Positions 45,557-52,671 of a stretch of DNA of 64,000 nucleotides are shown piece after piece (the first letter of the stretch is position 1; each line of letters starts with the position of its first letter). Under the pieces are notes generated by a model. The model was not told the DNA's origin. It saw only the letters and a list, made by a program, of their open reading frames with translations, and searched no databases. The DNA comes from a virus: IMG/VR virus record IMGVR_UViG_3300050821_005690, positions 1-64,000 of that record. One strand, written 5' to 3'. The translations under genes were made by a program, and so were the position numbers.

Positions 45557-46171
45557 TTACTCCTTCCCGAGGGGATGCCAGGATTGGCTGGCGATGTTCC
45601 AGGCATGGGTCTGCTTCCAGCCGTCGTACCGTTTTTGAAACTCGATGATGTCGTCGGCGAGGCGCTGGATGGCTTGTTCGCGGTTGAACAGGTCTGTCGT
45701 CTTGACCTTGTTGAAGTCATGCCAGGAATGCGTGAGGAACAAGCCCTCACGTTCGGCCTTGACCGCCTGGAAGGTCGCTCGTGTGACCTGTATCGTTCGA
45801 GGGTCGCGCCGTCCGGTATTCCGATTGCGCTCCCCGTAGGTGAGGACGATCGGGATTGTCTCAGCCTCGGCCTTGCCTCGGTCCTCGATCTCCCTAGCAA
45901 GCCAAGCTTGCAGCGAGACGATGAGGGTGCCGATCGCATCGCGGCTCACCTCGAAGGGCGGTTTCTTCGCGCCGTGGCAACTCGACGTCTGCCAGCCTTG
46001 GCCCGGCCGGGTGTAGCCGTGGAGGGCGATGTGGCCGGTGTTGGCCAGGATCGCCCGCCCGCAGATTTGGCAGTGCATAGCCGCCGCCAAGCGCGCGGCC
46101 TTGCGAGCGGCGTTGGCGGCAGTCTGCTCCGGCGTCAGTTTCTCGCGCGGTCCCCTCCAGACTCTCCTCAT
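45557..46171 (-). CDS. Zinc-ribbon-containing protein (204 aa)
   Basis: After a helical start comes CQICGRAILANTGHIALHGY (34-53) and later SSCHGAKKPPFEVSRDAIGT, giving four Cys/His candidates for a zinc ribbon, then long helices and a Trp-rich end (RYDGWKQTHAWNIASQSWHP). ATGA overlap with the preceding gene. No family recognised. Confidence 0.55.
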   Translation of the reverse strand: MRRVWRGPREKLTPEQTAANAARKAARLAAAMHCQICGRAILANTGHIALHGYTRPGQGWQTSSCHGAKKPPFEVSRDAIGTLIVSLQAWLAREIEDRGKAEAETIPIVLTYGERNRNTGRRDPRTIQVTRATFQAVKAEREGLFLTHSWHDFNKVKTTDLFNREQAIQRLADDIIEFQKRYDGWKQTHAWNIASQSWHPLGKE

Positions 46172-46425
46172 GTCAGGGCTCCTTCCTCGTTCTCGCCGTC
46201 GACGAACGCGCTGATTCGCGCCGTGACGCTGCGGCCTCGCGCGGATCTGACGATCTCCTTCCAGGGGTTCGGCCGCTTGAACTCGCCAATCCGGTTTAGG
46301 TGGACCCAGACGCCTGCCCAGTAGCCGAACATCTGGAACTTGTAGCGGCCCAGGCTGTCCCAGGCCTTCGCCTCGGCCTCTTCGAGTTCAATCAAGAGGC
46401 GCGCGTTGAGCAGTGATGCTGTCAT
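46168..46425 (-). CDS. Small hypothetical protein (85 aa)
   Basis: GGGAAGGGAG precedes ATG 46425. TASLLNARLLIELEEAEAKA then KFQMFGYWAGVWVHLNRIGE; two helices and a charged end. Overlaps the next gene (ATGA). A hyperstable hairpin precedes it in the message. Confidence 0.55.
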   Translation of the reverse strand: MTASLLNARLLIELEEAEAKAWDSLGRYKFQMFGYWAGVWVHLNRIGEFKRPNPWKEIVRSARGRSVTARISAFVDGENEEGALT

Positions 46426-46441
46426 CCGGTACTCCCTTCCC

Positions 46442-46487
46442 CTGATTGCCGTGGGAGCCCTCCGAAGAGGGCTCGGGCTGCAATCAG
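46442..46487 (-). ncRNA. Hyperstable UUCG hairpin between two genes
   Basis: On the minus strand the message has CTGATTGC (46487-46480), then GAGCCCTC-TTCG-GAGGGCTC (46474-46455) and GCAATCAG (46449-46442): an 8-bp inner stem with a C(UUCG)G tetraloop inside an 8-bp outer stem, starting at the stop of the gene at 46484-46774. Likely an mRNA stability or processing element. Confidence 0.6.
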
Positions 46488-46774
46488 CCGTCTCGCGGCA
46501 TCGGTGCGACTTGTTCCATTTCCGAGGGTGTGATCGCCGTGCCAGCCTTGAGGGCGGCGCGGCGCTCTGCGAGCACCTCTTCGCACTTGAGCACGAAGGG
46601 CATGCGCTTCTCGATCTGCTCGTCGGTCAAGCTATCGAGGGGCACGCTGCAGGTCCCGACGCCAGGGACGAACTCCAGCACTACCTTGGTTCGATCCTCA
46701 TCGTTGCGGATGCCTCGATAGTCGCGGTGGGTGTAGCGCCAGATCAGCTTGAGCTTCTGTTCCCGTGTCATCAT
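46484..46774 (-). CDS. Small hypothetical protein (96 aa)
   Basis: GGAGGAC before ATG 46774, with ATGA overlap. MTREQKLKLIWRYTHRDYRG then EDRTKVVLEFVPGVGTCSVP; alpha/beta with a C-terminal acidic tail. No family recognised. Confidence 0.55.
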   Translation of the reverse strand: MMTREQKLKLIWRYTHRDYRGIRNDEDRTKVVLEFVPGVGTCSVPLDSLTDEQIEKRMPFVLKCEEVLAERRAALKAGTAITPSEMEQVAPMPRDG

Positions 46775-46965
46775 GTCCTCCATCCGTCGGCGGGGCAGCA
46801 GAAAAAGCAGCGGTCGTCCTCCACTCGGTCGACCTCGATGTGATGGTCGCTACGGCTGTCCCAGACCATGTAGGACCCGGGCTTGCCGCGTATCGGCCGG
46901 ACGACGTAGTCGCGATCCCACTTCGCGACGATCTCGGCTTGGAACCTGGTGAACTCTGCTGCCAT
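46771..46965 (-). CDS. Small Cys-containing protein (64 aa)
   Basis: AAEFTRFQAEIVAKWDRDYV then a VEDDRCFFCCPADGWRT end with three Cys. Likely metal-binding. ATGA overlap. No family recognised. Confidence 0.5.
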   Translation of the reverse strand: MAAEFTRFQAEIVAKWDRDYVVRPIRGKPGSYMVWDSRSDHHIEVDRVEDDRCFFCCPADGWRT

Positions 46966-46982
46966 GTCAGTCCTCCTTCCCC

Positions 46983-47162
46983 TCAGTAGTTGGTTTCAAA
47001 GTCACAGTGATATAGATCGGCGATTTTCTTGGCCCTGGTCTCAGCTTCAGTCCTGAAGGCGAAGCAACTGTCTGTCTCCCGCTCGTCATCCTGCATGATG
47101 CACTCGACGTGGTAGGTATCGCCATCGAAGTCCACCTGCACCGTCCTGACTGTCTTTCCCAT
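46983..47162 (-). CDS. Small hypothetical protein (59 aa)
   Basis: ATG 47162. GKTVRTVQVDFDGDTYHVEC then DERETDSCFAFRTEAETRAK: alpha/beta with three Cys (residues 21, 33, 53). No strong ribosome-binding site. No family recognised. Confidence 0.5.
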   Translation of the reverse strand: MGKTVRTVQVDFDGDTYHVECIMQDDERETDSCFAFRTEAETRAKKIADLYHCDFETNY

Positions 47163-47165
47163 TGA

Positions 47166-47363
47166 TTAGCCCTCCTTTGCGAAGATCAGGTCGTTGTCGT
47201 ACCGGACCGCCGACCCCGAGCGGCCAAAGCGCACGTCGTACCAGACGCTGCCCTTCCAGTTGGTGACCTTGGTGACCGTTCCGACATGGCCGTCACGGTC
47301 GCGGACCCGGTCGCCGACCTGGAAGGTTGCTGCCATTCGCCAGCGCCAGCCTATTCCCATCAT
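47166..47363 (-). CDS. SH3/KOW-like small protein (65 aa)
   Basis: AAGGAGGGCTCACG precedes ATG 47363, with ATGA overlap. The core FQVGDRVRDRDGHVGTVTKV, then V-W-Y-D-V-R-F-G, looks like a small beta-barrel of the SH3/KOW type that binds RNA, DNA or protein. No function assigned. Confidence 0.6.
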   Translation of the reverse strand: MMGIGWRWRMAATFQVGDRVRDRDGHVGTVTKVTNWKGSVWYDVRFGRSGSAVRYDNDLIFAKEG

Positions 47364-47557
47364 CGTGAGCCCTCCTTCTGCGCTACCTCGCGGTTCAGTC
47401 GGTCGCGAGTTAGATTGGCGCGGCCATGTGCTTCGCCGCGCGCCAATTCGCCTTTCTTGTAGGGGAAAGCCTTGAAGGTCGAGGCGTCCGCCACGCAATA
47501 GACTTCGTACCGGGTGGTGGGGGTCTCAGTCCAGCGAACTCCGTACTTCGTCGCCAT
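47360..47557 (-). CDS. Small hypothetical protein (65 aa)
   Basis: GGAGGACGAAC precedes ATG 47557. ATKYGVRWTETPTTRYEVYC, then YKKGELARGEAHGRANLTRD. Basic, helical end. First gene of this minus cluster, next to the divergent promoter. No family recognised. Confidence 0.55.
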   Translation of the reverse strand: MATKYGVRWTETPTTRYEVYCVADASTFKAFPYKKGELARGEAHGRANLTRDRLNREVAQKEGSR

Positions 47558-47606
47558 GTTCGTCCTCCGCCCTAAAAGATATTCGCGAGCAATCTTTTTC
47601 GCAATA

Positions 47607-47650
47607 GGGAAAATCCGCCCCTTGCGAAAATAGTGCCACGGGGATATGTT
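47607..47650. promoter_or_regulatory. Divergent promoter with AAAATAGTGCCA between -35 and -10
   Basis: GGGAAAATCCGCCCC (47607-47621) precedes TTGCGA (47622-47627), a 17-base spacer containing AAAATAGTGCCA (47627-47638), and TATGTT (47645-47650) on the plus strand. On the minus strand TTGCGA and TATCTT lie at 17-base spacing, closer to the gene at 47557. The motif sits between the plus -35 and -10, an operator-like position. Confidence 0.6.
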
Positions 47651-47680
47651 TATGGGGCAACGGGGAAAGGAGGCTTTCGG

Positions 47681-47938
47681 ATGAAGGGATGGCGGAAGGA
47701 AAGCCAAGCCCGCTACCACGAGATGCTGGAGGTTCTGCCTCCGGCCATGTGGATCGGGGACGGCTTCTTGGTTGGCGAGCCTTGGGATCACGACGCGGAG
47801 GGCAACCCCCGCTTCGAGGCGCACTTCAAAACCACGGACGGGTACGTGGTCTCGACCAAGCCCATGACCGGCGCTCGGTTCGCGGCGGTCGCGAGGGCGG
47901 GCGGGCCTTGTGTGTGCCCGGTCTGCGACCCGGAATGA
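47681..47938 (+). CDS. Small Cys/Trp-containing protein (85 aa)
   Basis: AGGAGG precedes ATG 47681. KGWRKESQARYHEMLEVLPP then PPAMWIGDGFLVGEPWDHDA and a final CVCPVCDP, which could bind zinc. First gene of the long plus cluster. No family recognised. Confidence 0.55.
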   Translation: MKGWRKESQARYHEMLEVLPPAMWIGDGFLVGEPWDHDAEGNPRFEAHFKTTDGYVVSTKPMTGARFAAVARAGGPCVCPVCDPE

Positions 47939-47948
47939 GGAGGACTGA

Positions 47949-48305
47949 ATGAAGAGATACATCACGCTTGGCTGCGGCCGTCACATCGGCCTCGGCCGCT
48001 ACGTCGCCGCTTGGAAGGCCTGCCTAGTCCTCGGGCCCGACACTCCGATCGGGCGCGGGGTTGACGGCTGGGGCCAGAACGCCGGCGAGGCGCTGCGCGA
48101 CCTGCGCGCGGGCCTGGATGACCGGATCAACCGGCACCTGCCCTGGTACGGCAAGGGCCGGAAATGGGATGGCGACTGGCAACGCTCGATGAGCTACGCC
48201 GCGCGCGAACTGAACACCCCGCGCCTCGTGGTCCACTGGTTGCCTTCGGACCTGCGCAAGATTGAGCGGTTCCGTGAACGGGAAGGGGCGATAGGCCCTC
48301 TGTGA
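47949..48305 (+). CDS. Conserved hypothetical protein (118 aa)
   Basis: KRYITLGCGRHIGLGRYVAA then AWKACLVLGPDTPIGRGVDG; a GC-x-x-H-x-G pattern early and a Trp-rich end (VVHWLPSDLRKIERFRER). GTGA overlap with the next gene. I know a similar small protein from phages of this type; unnamed. Confidence 0.55.
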   Translation: MKRYITLGCGRHIGLGRYVAAWKACLVLGPDTPIGRGVDGWGQNAGEALRDLRAGLDDRINRHLPWYGKGRKWDGDWQRSMSYAARELNTPRLVVHWLPSDLRKIERFREREGAIGPL

Positions 48306-48547
48306 CCCGCTGTTTGACTATGACCCACTGGATGGTCTGTGACTGCGGGCACTACGTCTCGGCGCCCTTGAAGAAGCCTTGCCTGTTCGATGAGGGCGCC
48401 GGCTTGCGGCGGGGCGATCCACCCCGCTGCATTCGTCACGGTGCCTTATTGTTCAGCGATAGCACACTCAGCGGGATGACTCGCGAAGAAGCCCGCCGCG
48501 TGGTGCGCGAGCGTCACGAGGCAGAGGAAAGGTGGGGCACCAAATGA
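48302..48547 (+). CDS. Small Cys/His protein (81 aa)
   Basis: Begins with GTG 48302 overlapping the previous stop. CDCGHYVSAPLKKPC (13-27) and a later C-I-R-H-G suggest a small metal site; the rest is an acidic-basic helix with REEARRVVRERHEAEE. A later ATG at 48320 is possible. No family recognised. Confidence 0.5.
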   Translation: MTRCLTMTHWMVCDCGHYVSAPLKKPCLFDEGAGLRRGDPPRCIRHGALLFSDSTLSGMTREEARRVVRERHEAEERWGTK

Positions 48548-48780
48548 GAATCGTTCTTGATCCGCACGGCAAGTATGTCGAATTGAAAGCTAATGAGTGG
48601 GTGCGCTTTTACTTCGACGATGAGACTGCGCTTCCGGGCGAGGTCAATCGTTTCGTTGACGCCCATCCTGATCCCGATACCGGGCGCCTTGTGTTGCGCT
48701 CGGATGGGTGGCACGGCGGCATAATTGTTCGCCCGCGCGCCGCGAACGAGATTGAGATCGAATCGGAGAAGGGCAAATGA
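48544..48780 (+). CDS. Small hypothetical protein (78 aa)
   Basis: ATG overlaps the previous stop (ATGA). RIVLDPHGKYVELKANEWVR then TGRLVLRSDGWHGGIIVRPR; beta-strand-rich. No family recognised. Confidence 0.5.
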   Translation: MRIVLDPHGKYVELKANEWVRFYFDDETALPGEVNRFVDAHPDPDTGRLVLRSDGWHGGIIVRPRAANEIEIESEKGK

Positions 48781-49295
48781 CCGAGCGCACCGTCGAGCTT
48801 ATCCGGCCGGGTCCGCAGAACGAGCGCTTTGACGTCGGCGAGCGCATTATTGTGGTCGATGGTGTTCGCTGGGGCCGCACCATTGTTCAGTCCAAGGGGC
48901 CACTCGGGCAGATCCACAGATTTCACCAGGACGGCGGCGAGGGATTTATTATGGACGTTTACCCCCCTAGCCGCTTCAATCGTTTCACCGAGGTGCGCAG
49001 CCTCAAAATGCGCATGCGTAATAGGGATTTTCGAACGACCGAGGAAGCCGTCCTTGCCAAAGCGCGCGAGCTAGTCGCCGACGGCCTGTTGCGTGATCCG
49101 GCGATTGTCCGCCGTGAGCACGCCGTTGCCGCAGAGGGTGCCCGGCTGGAAGCCTACCGGAAGGCCGAGCTTAAGCTTCGCGCCTTCTACTGCATCCCCG
49201 AGGATTTGCCGATTACGCAAGAGGCGCGCAATGCGCTTGCTGCCAGCATCGTCCAGGCGATGGAATGGGCAATGGAATGGGAGCGGACCAAGTGA
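48777..49295 (+). CDS. Hypothetical protein (172 aa)
   Basis: ATGA overlap at the start. TERTVELIRPGPQNERFDVG then IIVVDGVRWGRTIVQSKGPL: a beta-rich first half (about 1-80) and a helical, Arg/Ala-rich second half ending in SIVQAMEWAMEWERTK. No family recognised. Confidence 0.5.
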   Translation: MTERTVELIRPGPQNERFDVGERIIVVDGVRWGRTIVQSKGPLGQIHRFHQDGGEGFIMDVYPPSRFNRFTEVRSLKMRMRNRDFRTTEEAVLAKARELVADGLLRDPAIVRREHAVAAEGARLEAYRKAELKLRAFYCIPEDLPITQEARNALAASIVQAMEWAMEWERTK

Positions 49296-49510
49296 GAGCA
49301 GATGCAATGAGGGCCCTAGTGTTGATCACCGTAGGCATTGCTGTGCTTGTGTACGGCTCTGCTTCGTTCGAGCTTGGCTTTCGGTACGGCCGCGCGATGG
49401 CATCTCCGCCGCTGACGTTCGAGGATCGGTTCGGCAATTGGCACAGTCGTCCCTTTCACCGTTGGCATCCTACCTTGCCACCGGAGCCTGGGCGAAGTTT
49501 TTACGCATGA
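49292..49510 (+). CDS. Membrane-anchored protein (72 aa)
   Basis: GTG 49292 overlaps the previous stop; an ATG at 49307 is the alternative. RADAMRALVLITVGIAVLVY then GSASFELGFRYGRAM: an N-terminal helix and a short Pro-rich tail. Function unknown. Confidence 0.5.
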   Translation: MRADAMRALVLITVGIAVLVYGSASFELGFRYGRAMASPPLTFEDRFGNWHSRPFHRWHPTLPPEPGRSFYA

Positions 49511-49695
49511 AGGATCGTGGTCACGAGTTCGTCGAGGTCGGCGCCCGGCGCTGGTGCATGGGCTGCGATCTATTCCAGCGCCGGACATGGATAGCCGGTC
49601 CGTTCCCGGAGCCGCGCCAGGACTGCCCGCGCGACACACCCTATGCGGCGAGGTGTGACGGCCGACTTGAATTGCCGCTAACGAAGGAGGACTAA
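49507..49695 (+). CDS. Small Cys-containing protein (62 aa)
   Basis: ATG overlaps the previous stop (ATGA). KDRGHEFVEVGARRWCMGCD then PFPEPRQDCPRDTPYAARCD; CxxC plus two more Cys. A GGAGG lies after its end for the next gene. Likely zinc-binding. Confidence 0.55.
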   Translation: MKDRGHEFVEVGARRWCMGCDLFQRRTWIAGPFPEPRQDCPRDTPYAARCDGRLELPLTKED

Positions 49696-49696
49696 G

Positions 49697-50101
49697 ATGC
49701 CATACGCCCGAGTGGGGCCGCTATGCCGCTACTGCGCCGAGCCGATTGCCAAGCGCACCATCAAGGTCCACGTTGTGGCCGCACGGACCGGCTTCAACAA
49801 GGACAGCGCGTTCTGGCGCTACGTCGAGGTGGGCGGCAACTTCCCGCTGAACTGGGCTGAATGCGAGAAGCTCACGAACCAGCAGGTAATCGCGGTCCGG
49901 TATGCTGACAGCGGCGGTGCCACAGCTCGCCCGCACGTCATTGACTGGTTCACCGAATGGGACGGGCAGAGCTACGTCGACCCGTATTTTTGCAATGGGG
50001 ATCACGCCCAACTGTTCGGGCGCGCTCTTGCGAGAGTCGGCCTCGGTTCGACGAAGTATTTCGCGGCAGTCCGCGAGCAGCAAGGGAAAACGGCGGCATG
50101 A
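49697..50101 (+). CDS. Conserved zinc-binding-type protein (134 aa)
   Basis: CRYCAEPIAKRTIKVHVVAA then WRYVEVGGNFPLNWAECEKL and C-N-G-D-H-A; CxxC with later Cys/His. It overlaps the next gene's start (ATGA). A beta-rich core suggests a globular domain. No family recognised. Confidence 0.5.
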   Translation: MPYARVGPLCRYCAEPIAKRTIKVHVVAARTGFNKDSAFWRYVEVGGNFPLNWAECEKLTNQQVIAVRYADSGGATARPHVIDWFTEWDGQSYVDPYFCNGDHAQLFGRALARVGLGSTKYFAAVREQQGKTAA

Positions 50102-50337
50102 CCCGGCCCGAGCCGACGATCGCCGAAGAATACTTCGCGCGCCTCATTGCCTTCTGGCACGGGCAAAGGCTCGTTTGCTTTACGCGCGACGGCGCCAAGA
50201 CCGTCGCGGCCCTGCGCGGGTATGATTCCGGCTGGGCCTGGGAGACCGATCGTTACGTGGACGCTCATTGGCGGGAGTACGTGCCAGCCGCCCAGGCGGT
50301 GATTCGAGATCGAGGCGAGGTTGATCAATGGTCGTGA
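50098..50337 (+). CDS. Small hypothetical protein (79 aa)
   Basis: TRPEPTIAEEYFARLIAFWH then FTRDGAKTVAALRGYDSGWA, helical with Trp near the end. ATGA overlap with the previous gene; overlaps the next by 10 bases. No family recognised. Confidence 0.5.
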   Translation: MTRPEPTIAEEYFARLIAFWHGQRLVCFTRDGAKTVAALRGYDSGWAWETDRYVDAHWREYVPAAQAVIRDRGEVDQWS

Positions 50338-50516
50338 TTGACCAGTACGGTGAAGATTGGACCATTATCGAGCGCAGCGGCAGCTTGTGGGCCACGCGCC
50401 CTGGTATGATCCGATTCATCTTAAACGATGAAATCCACACCGATTTGTCTGAACCACGGGGCATCCGCAACCTAAAAGGAGGGCGCAAATGGACACCACT
50501 TACGCCGACGCGATGA
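50328..50516 (+). CDS. Small hypothetical protein (62 aa)
   Basis: VVIDQYGEDWTIIERSGSLW then IRFILNDEIHTDLSEPRGIR; beta-rich. Overlaps the next gene by 28 bases. No family recognised. Confidence 0.45.
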   Translation: MVVIDQYGEDWTIIERSGSLWATRPGMIRFILNDEIHTDLSEPRGIRNLKGGRKWTPLTPTR

Positions 50517-50635
50517 ACGAGCTTAACGATGCGATCTCTCGCGCCTGCGCCTTGGTTGACGGCATACTGAGCCGCGAGGAAATCGCGAAGGAACTGCGTG
50601 CCATAGCCGAGCAGATCGAGAAGGGTGAATTTTAG
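50489..50635 (+). CDS. Small helical protein (48 aa)
   Basis: AAAGGAGGGC precedes ATG 50489. DTTYADAMNELNDAISRACA then VDGILSREEIAKELRAIAEQ: coiled-coil-like helices. No family recognised. Confidence 0.5.
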   Translation: MDTTYADAMNELNDAISRACALVDGILSREEIAKELRAIAEQIEKGEF

Positions 50636-50650
50636 GGCAGATATGCCCCC

Positions 50651-50678
50651 TTGACTTGGCACTATTTTCCATTAGCTT
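50651..50678 (+). promoter_or_regulatory. Promoter-like site with TTGGCACTATTTT motif
   Basis: TTGACT (50651-50656), a 16-base spacer containing TTGGCACTATTTT (50656-50668), and TAGCTT (50673-50678). The gene starts at 50688, only about 10 bases downstream, so a message from this site would have almost no leader. Confidence 0.5.
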
Positions 50679-50687
50679 GGGTGGACT

Positions 50688-50882
50688 ATGAACGAACTGG
50701 ACCTGCGAAATAAAATTGCCGACGGCCATGTCGCGCTGAGGATCGAGCGCGACAAGCGCCGGTTCGCCGATAGCCGCGTGCTCGGGCCGTTCATTAGCGC
50801 AGCACGCAAGGAGTTGATAAGTTTCACGAATGCTCAACCCGCAGCATGGCCGGAGATGTCGCGCGATGTCGATGAGGGCTAA
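50688..50882 (+). CDS. Small hypothetical protein (64 aa)
   Basis: NELDLRNKIADGHVALRIER then DKRRFADSRVLGPFISAARK; helical and basic. Possible leaderless start. Followed by the structured region at 50895-51103. No family recognised. Confidence 0.5.
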   Translation: MNELDLRNKIADGHVALRIERDKRRFADSRVLGPFISAARKELISFTNAQPAAWPEMSRDVDEG

Positions 50883-50894
50883 AGCGGGACTTGC

Positions 50895-51103
50895 AGGGGC
50901 CCCGGAAGGTTGCAAGGCCTTCTGGGATCACCCCTGGCCAATATCGCGGACGTCGCTTGGCGTGCTGGAGGAAAGACGGCATCCCTCGCGGCCCGTGGTT
51001 AGTCCTGCCGGGTAGGCACCACGGCAGGCGGTCATCGGGTTCTTGGCGGACCCGCTGGTGACAGGCTCCCTCCGCGCCGAGCAACGACGGTGCGGAGGGG
51101 GCC
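50895..51103 (+). ncRNA. Structured RNA region of unknown class
   Basis: Four successive hairpins: CAGGGG...CCCCTG (50895-50900 / 50932-50937) enclosing CCGGAAGG/CCTTCTGG (50903-50910 / 50919-50926); CCTGCCGGGT with ACC-a-CGGCAGG (51005-51029); CGGGT/ACCCG (51037-51041 / 51051-51055); GGC-t-CCCTCCGC with GCGGAGGG-g-GCC (51064-51103). The region lies before the gene at 51127. A weak frame (50866-51015) overlaps part of it. Could be a cis-regulatory RNA; no class recognised. Confidence 0.45.
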
Positions 51104-51126
51104 TAAAGATCGGAGTGGATTTTGAT

Positions 51127-51606
51127 ATGGCTCGTCGCTTGCCTCGCCTTCCGATGATCTTTGACTCCGAGGGAAAGCCTAAAATCGTGAGTAATGGCGG
51201 TTGGGGTCCGTACATGGACCCGGACTTTATCGACTCGGTCGACGACCATCTCCTGGCACACATCAGCCACTTCCCGATCGCCGGGTACTCTCTCGGAGAG
51301 GTGGCGGGCACTTTAACCGAGGAACTTTCTGTCCACTTCGGCGGCTCCCGTCTGGGAGAGCTGGATTCCATCGCCTACTGCTGGGATGCAGATCGCAGCG
51401 GGTCGCCTTGGTTCAATGACGAGGCCTTGGCGATACGTGGTATCACCAAAGCGGAAGTCGAGGATCGGGTGGCACTCAAAAAGTTTTATCGAGAGGAACT
51501 TCGCAAGGAACGTGAGGCCGAGGAACGTGAGGCACAGTTGGAATGGGAGTTGAGCGTCGAGCGGGCGCGCCAGATTGCGGAAATCGAGGAAGAGCGGGGA
51601 CGCTAG
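51127..51606 (+). CDS. Acidic coiled-coil-ending protein (159 aa)
   Basis: GGAGTGG precedes ATG 51127. ARRLPRLPMIFDSEGKPKIV, a beta-rich core with AHISHFPIAGYSLGEVAGTL, then a charged helix KKFYREELRKEREAEEREAQ (about 119-138). Downstream of the structured region. No family recognised. Confidence 0.55.
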   Translation: MARRLPRLPMIFDSEGKPKIVSNGGWGPYMDPDFIDSVDDHLLAHISHFPIAGYSLGEVAGTLTEELSVHFGGSRLGELDSIAYCWDADRSGSPWFNDEALAIRGITKAEVEDRVALKKFYREELRKEREAEEREAQLEWELSVERARQIAEIEEERGR

Positions 51607-51762
51607 ATGGCGATCACAGAGGAAGAAATTATGCGGTTAAAGCTCCGGGCAGCGCTGAATGCCGCGCCGCGCCCTACCGCCAAGCCCGACGCCGAGTGGA
51701 TGGTTGCGTACATGGATTGGTTTTTCCAGATGCGTATCAATGCTTTGGAGAACAAACAATGA
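51607..51762 (+). CDS. Small hypothetical protein (51 aa)
   Basis: ATG directly after the previous stop. AITEEEIMRLKLRAALNAAP then EWMVAYMDWFFQMRINALEN: helical with a Trp/Phe-rich end. ATGA overlap with the next gene. Confidence 0.5.
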   Translation: MAITEEEIMRLKLRAALNAAPRPTAKPDAEWMVAYMDWFFQMRINALENKQ

Positions 51763-52184
51763 GTCGGTCCGGGTACAACGACGATTACGACATCTCCGCG
51801 GTTGCCATGTGGCGCGGCCAAGTCGCCAGCGCGATCAGGGGTCGGCGCGGGCAGGCATTTCTCCGGGATCTGCTGGCGGCCCTTGAGGCGCTCCCTGATA
51901 AGCGCCTGATTGCCGACCACATGGAGCGCGATGGCTGCGTCTGCGCGACCGGCGCCCTCGGCAAGGCCCGTGGCGTTGATATGACGCAGATAGACAAGTT
52001 CATCGATGCGGAGGACGACGATGAGGATGTGGTCGCCTATTGGGTGGCTGAGGCCTTCGACATCGCGTCTCCGTTGGCGCGCGAGGTACTCTACATGAAT
52101 GATGAAGGGTTCTTCGGCGTCGAGACCGACGAGCAGCGCTACGAGCGCATGGTGGGGTGGGTGAAGAGCAAGATCAGAGCGTAA
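51759..52184 (+). CDS. Conserved rhizobial/phage protein (141 aa)
   Basis: ATGA overlap at the start. The order SRSGYNDDYDISAVAMWRGQ, then VASAIRGRRGQAFLRDLLAA, LEALPDKRLIADHM, C-A-T-G-A-L-G-K-A-R-G and EVLYMNDEGFFGVETDEQR matches a widespread family in Rhizobiales and phages with a conserved M-W-R-G / I-R-G-R-R-G-Q-A signature. Its function is not established. Confidence 0.7.
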   Translation: MSRSGYNDDYDISAVAMWRGQVASAIRGRRGQAFLRDLLAALEALPDKRLIADHMERDGCVCATGALGKARGVDMTQIDKFIDAEDDDEDVVAYWVAEAFDIASPLAREVLYMNDEGFFGVETDEQRYERMVGWVKSKIRA

Positions 52185-52220
52185 TAGTTGCATCGCTATC
52201 CGCACGAAAAGGTCCGACAT

Positions 52221-52379
52221 ATGGCTGGCAAGATCAACGAGGCCGGTCAGGTCTCGGCGCTATGCTCTGATCCGCCCAAGCCTATTCGACTGGCGGTCGC
52301 GGGCTGGGTACTCCAAGCAAAATATGTGACCTGCAAGAAATGCCTCAAAAGGTTGAAGGGAGGAACCGATGTGCGATGA
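52221..52379 (+). CDS. Small Cys-containing protein (52 aa)
   Basis: AAGG precedes ATG 52221. AGKINEAGQVSALCSDPPKP then CKKCLKRLKGGTDVR; a C...C...C-x-x-C arrangement, possibly zinc-binding. Overlaps the next gene by 11 bases. Confidence 0.5.
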   Translation: MAGKINEAGQVSALCSDPPKPIRLAVAGWVLQAKYVTCKKCLKRLKGGTDVR

Positions 52380-52671
52380 ATGCGGGGCGGAATTTGTGGT
52401 GTATCCGAGCGGGCCGCCGTTCACGGTGGTCAAGCTGCAGGCCGGATCGATCGTGATCCTGGACAGCTTCGACACCGAGATCAGGGCGGAGGCCTTCGCC
52501 GCCGAGCTACACTCCGACCGTCTGGAGGAACACGCCAAGTTCGGCCAATTCAAGGAGTGCGCCAATCTGGTGGCTGAGGAATTTGAGCGGGGGATGGTGG
52601 ATGCGCTTCTCAAGCCCCATCCAAAGGTCGAGAGAATTCTAGCCAAAAGACGCGCAGAGGCCCGAAAATAA
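52369..52671 (+). CDS. Conserved zinc-binding-type protein (100 aa)
   Basis: CDECGAEFVVYPSGPPFTVV: CxxC at residues 2-5, a single C later. The centre (SIVILDSFDTEIRAEAFAAE) is alpha/beta; the end is helical. Its stop overlaps the next ATG (TAATG). No family recognised. Confidence 0.5.
   Translation: MCDECGAEFVVYPSGPPFTVVKLQAGSIVILDSFDTEIRAEAFAAELHSDRLEEHAKFGQFKECANLVAEEFERGMVDALLKPHPKVERILAKRRAEARK

Noticed and set aside
50830-51015. Plus-strand frame overlapping the structured RNA region
   Set aside because: The stop of the gene at 50688-50882 and the strong hairpins make translation unlikely; no family resemblance. Kept as a possible alternative in the structured-region entry.
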